A stretch of 5,755 bases of DNA from Sulfurimonas sp. GTDB lineage: Bacteria > Campylobacterota > Campylobacteria > Campylobacterales > Sulfurimonadaceae. The stretch's first letter is position 1, and every line of letters starts with the position of its first letter. Below are positions 5,326 through 5,755 of this stretch, one piece after another. Location of the stretch: assembly GCA_022712775.1 (NCBI GenBank), contig JAFLJZ010000012.1:1-5755 (forward strand). Reading direction: 5' to 3'. The notes beneath the pieces are model-generated. The model did no database searches and had not been told where the DNA came from. It worked only from the letters and a program-made list of their open reading frames with translations. Position numbers and translations under genes: made by a program.

Positions 5326-5755
5326 CTAGTCTCGAGGAACTTTTCTTCTTTCTGTTTTATAACCTTTGAGTAAGTCATTAAGACCTGTAGTCATTTGTGT
5401 AAGATTTGAAGATGCAGTGGATATTTCATCAATTGTTTCTTGATTCTGTGATGATATATGCTCTATATGTGAAACTTCTTTTATCATATTTTCAATATCT
5501 TTTGAATTGCTAATATATCCATTGACAGTTTCACCAACCTGACTTATAGAAACTTCAATAGCATCTACACTATTGTTTATATCTATCTCTGTTTGGCTAG
5601 CATTTTGTGAGATAAGTTCTATTTTTGTAGCATTTTTAGACATATGATCACTAGCATCATTGATAGACTGAACGATAACACTAATAGTACTGTTAATCTC
5701 AGCGAGAGATTTTTGTGTTCTCTCGGCAAGTTTCCTTACTTCATCTGCAACAACC
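5326..5755 (-). CDS. Methyl-accepting chemotaxis protein, C-terminal end (5' part beyond window)
   Basis: The reading frame is open from the right edge (first full codon at 5754) and gives 142 residues before TAG. It opens with VVADEVRKLAERTQKS, the C-terminal side of the chemoreceptor hairpin tip that contacts CheA and CheW. About 115 residues of heptad-rich coiled coil follow, full of Ser, Asn, Gln, Ile and Glu (for example NNSVDAIEVSISQVGETV), typical of the descending arm with its methylation helix. An internal Met at 5643 is not the real start, because the conserved tip lies upstream of it in frame. The tail ends KTERRKVPRD without the xWxxF pentapeptide that tethers CheR and CheB. The sensing domain, membrane segments and start lie outside the window, so ligand and location cannot be told. 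Confidence 0.93.
   Translation of the reverse strand, partial: VVADEVRKLAERTQKSLAEINSTISVIVQSINDASDHMSKNATKIELISQNASQTEIDINNSVDAIEVSISQVGETVNGYISNSKDIENMIKEVSHIEHISSQNQETIDEISTASSNLTQMTTGLNDLLKGYKTERRKVPRD

Noticed and set aside
5313..5345. Possible terminator after the MCP gene (AGAAAAG ... CTTCTTTTT on the minus strand)
   Set aside because: The stem is short and mismatched, mostly A/T, and overlaps the stop codon; the CTCGAG in the loop is just a 6-bp palindrome.
5326..5643. MCP fragment as a complete 105-residue protein starting at 5643
   Set aside because: The same frame stays open to the window edge and encodes the conserved receptor tip, so the Met is internal.
1..5755. CRISPR array, transposon ends, tRNA or rRNA genes, defence system
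   Set aside because: I saw no spaced direct repeats, terminal inverted repeats with a transposase, cloverleaf or rRNA motifs, and no defence-type domains on either strand.

Overview
The window is AT-rich (A/T-rich codons, poly-A/T intergenic DNA). It most resembles a Campylobacterota (epsilonproteobacterial) genome of the Sulfurimonas/Arcobacter kind. This inference rests on the style of the NapA leader, the methyl-accepting chemotaxis protein (MCP) tip sequence, the membrane-bound diguanylate cyclase, and the FAH-like hypothetical beside a YbiT-type ABC-F gene. No rRNA or other taxonomic marker is present, so the assignment is tentative.

Layout from left to right: (1) 1-775, minus strand, the first 258 codons of napA, the catalytic subunit of periplasmic nitrate reductase, with a perfect Tat motif, four [4Fe-4S] cysteines and the Mo-ligand cysteine. 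(2) 776-991, a divergent intergenic region holding a strong napA Shine-Dalgarno, a 17-bp perfect palindrome, and a candidate promoter for the rightward gene that reads either as extended -10 or as sigma-54 GG-N10-GC. (3) 992-2239, plus strand, an inner-membrane diguanylate cyclase with two membrane helices, a helical periplasmic sensor region, and a GGEEF domain with an intact I-site. (4) 2236-5252, minus strand, a tightly packed four-gene unit transcribed as ybiT (ABC-F ATPase), then an FAH-fold-like hypothetical, a DUF1653 protein and a SUI1/YciH (eIF1-like) protein, behind a perfect TATAAT box. (5) 5326-5755, minus strand, the C-terminal end of an MCP, cut by the window edge.

How the genes may work together: the four-gene unit has junctions of 1 nt, 0 nt and -8 nt, so translational coupling is likely. 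Two of its members, ABC-F and SUI1, belong to ribosome- or translation-associated families, which makes the two uncharacterised middle genes candidates for translation- or stress-linked roles (inference). The cyclase shares its upstream region with napA, so c-di-GMP signalling could be co-regulated with nitrate respiration, though nothing in the sequence proves this.

Most of the window is ordinary core-type gene content. There is no CRISPR array, mobile element, tRNA or rRNA. I see no clear evidence of a novel defence or mobile system. The most unusual points are the TTG start directly after an in-frame TAA, the FAH-like residue set in the hypothetical protein, and the palindrome over the cyclase promoter.
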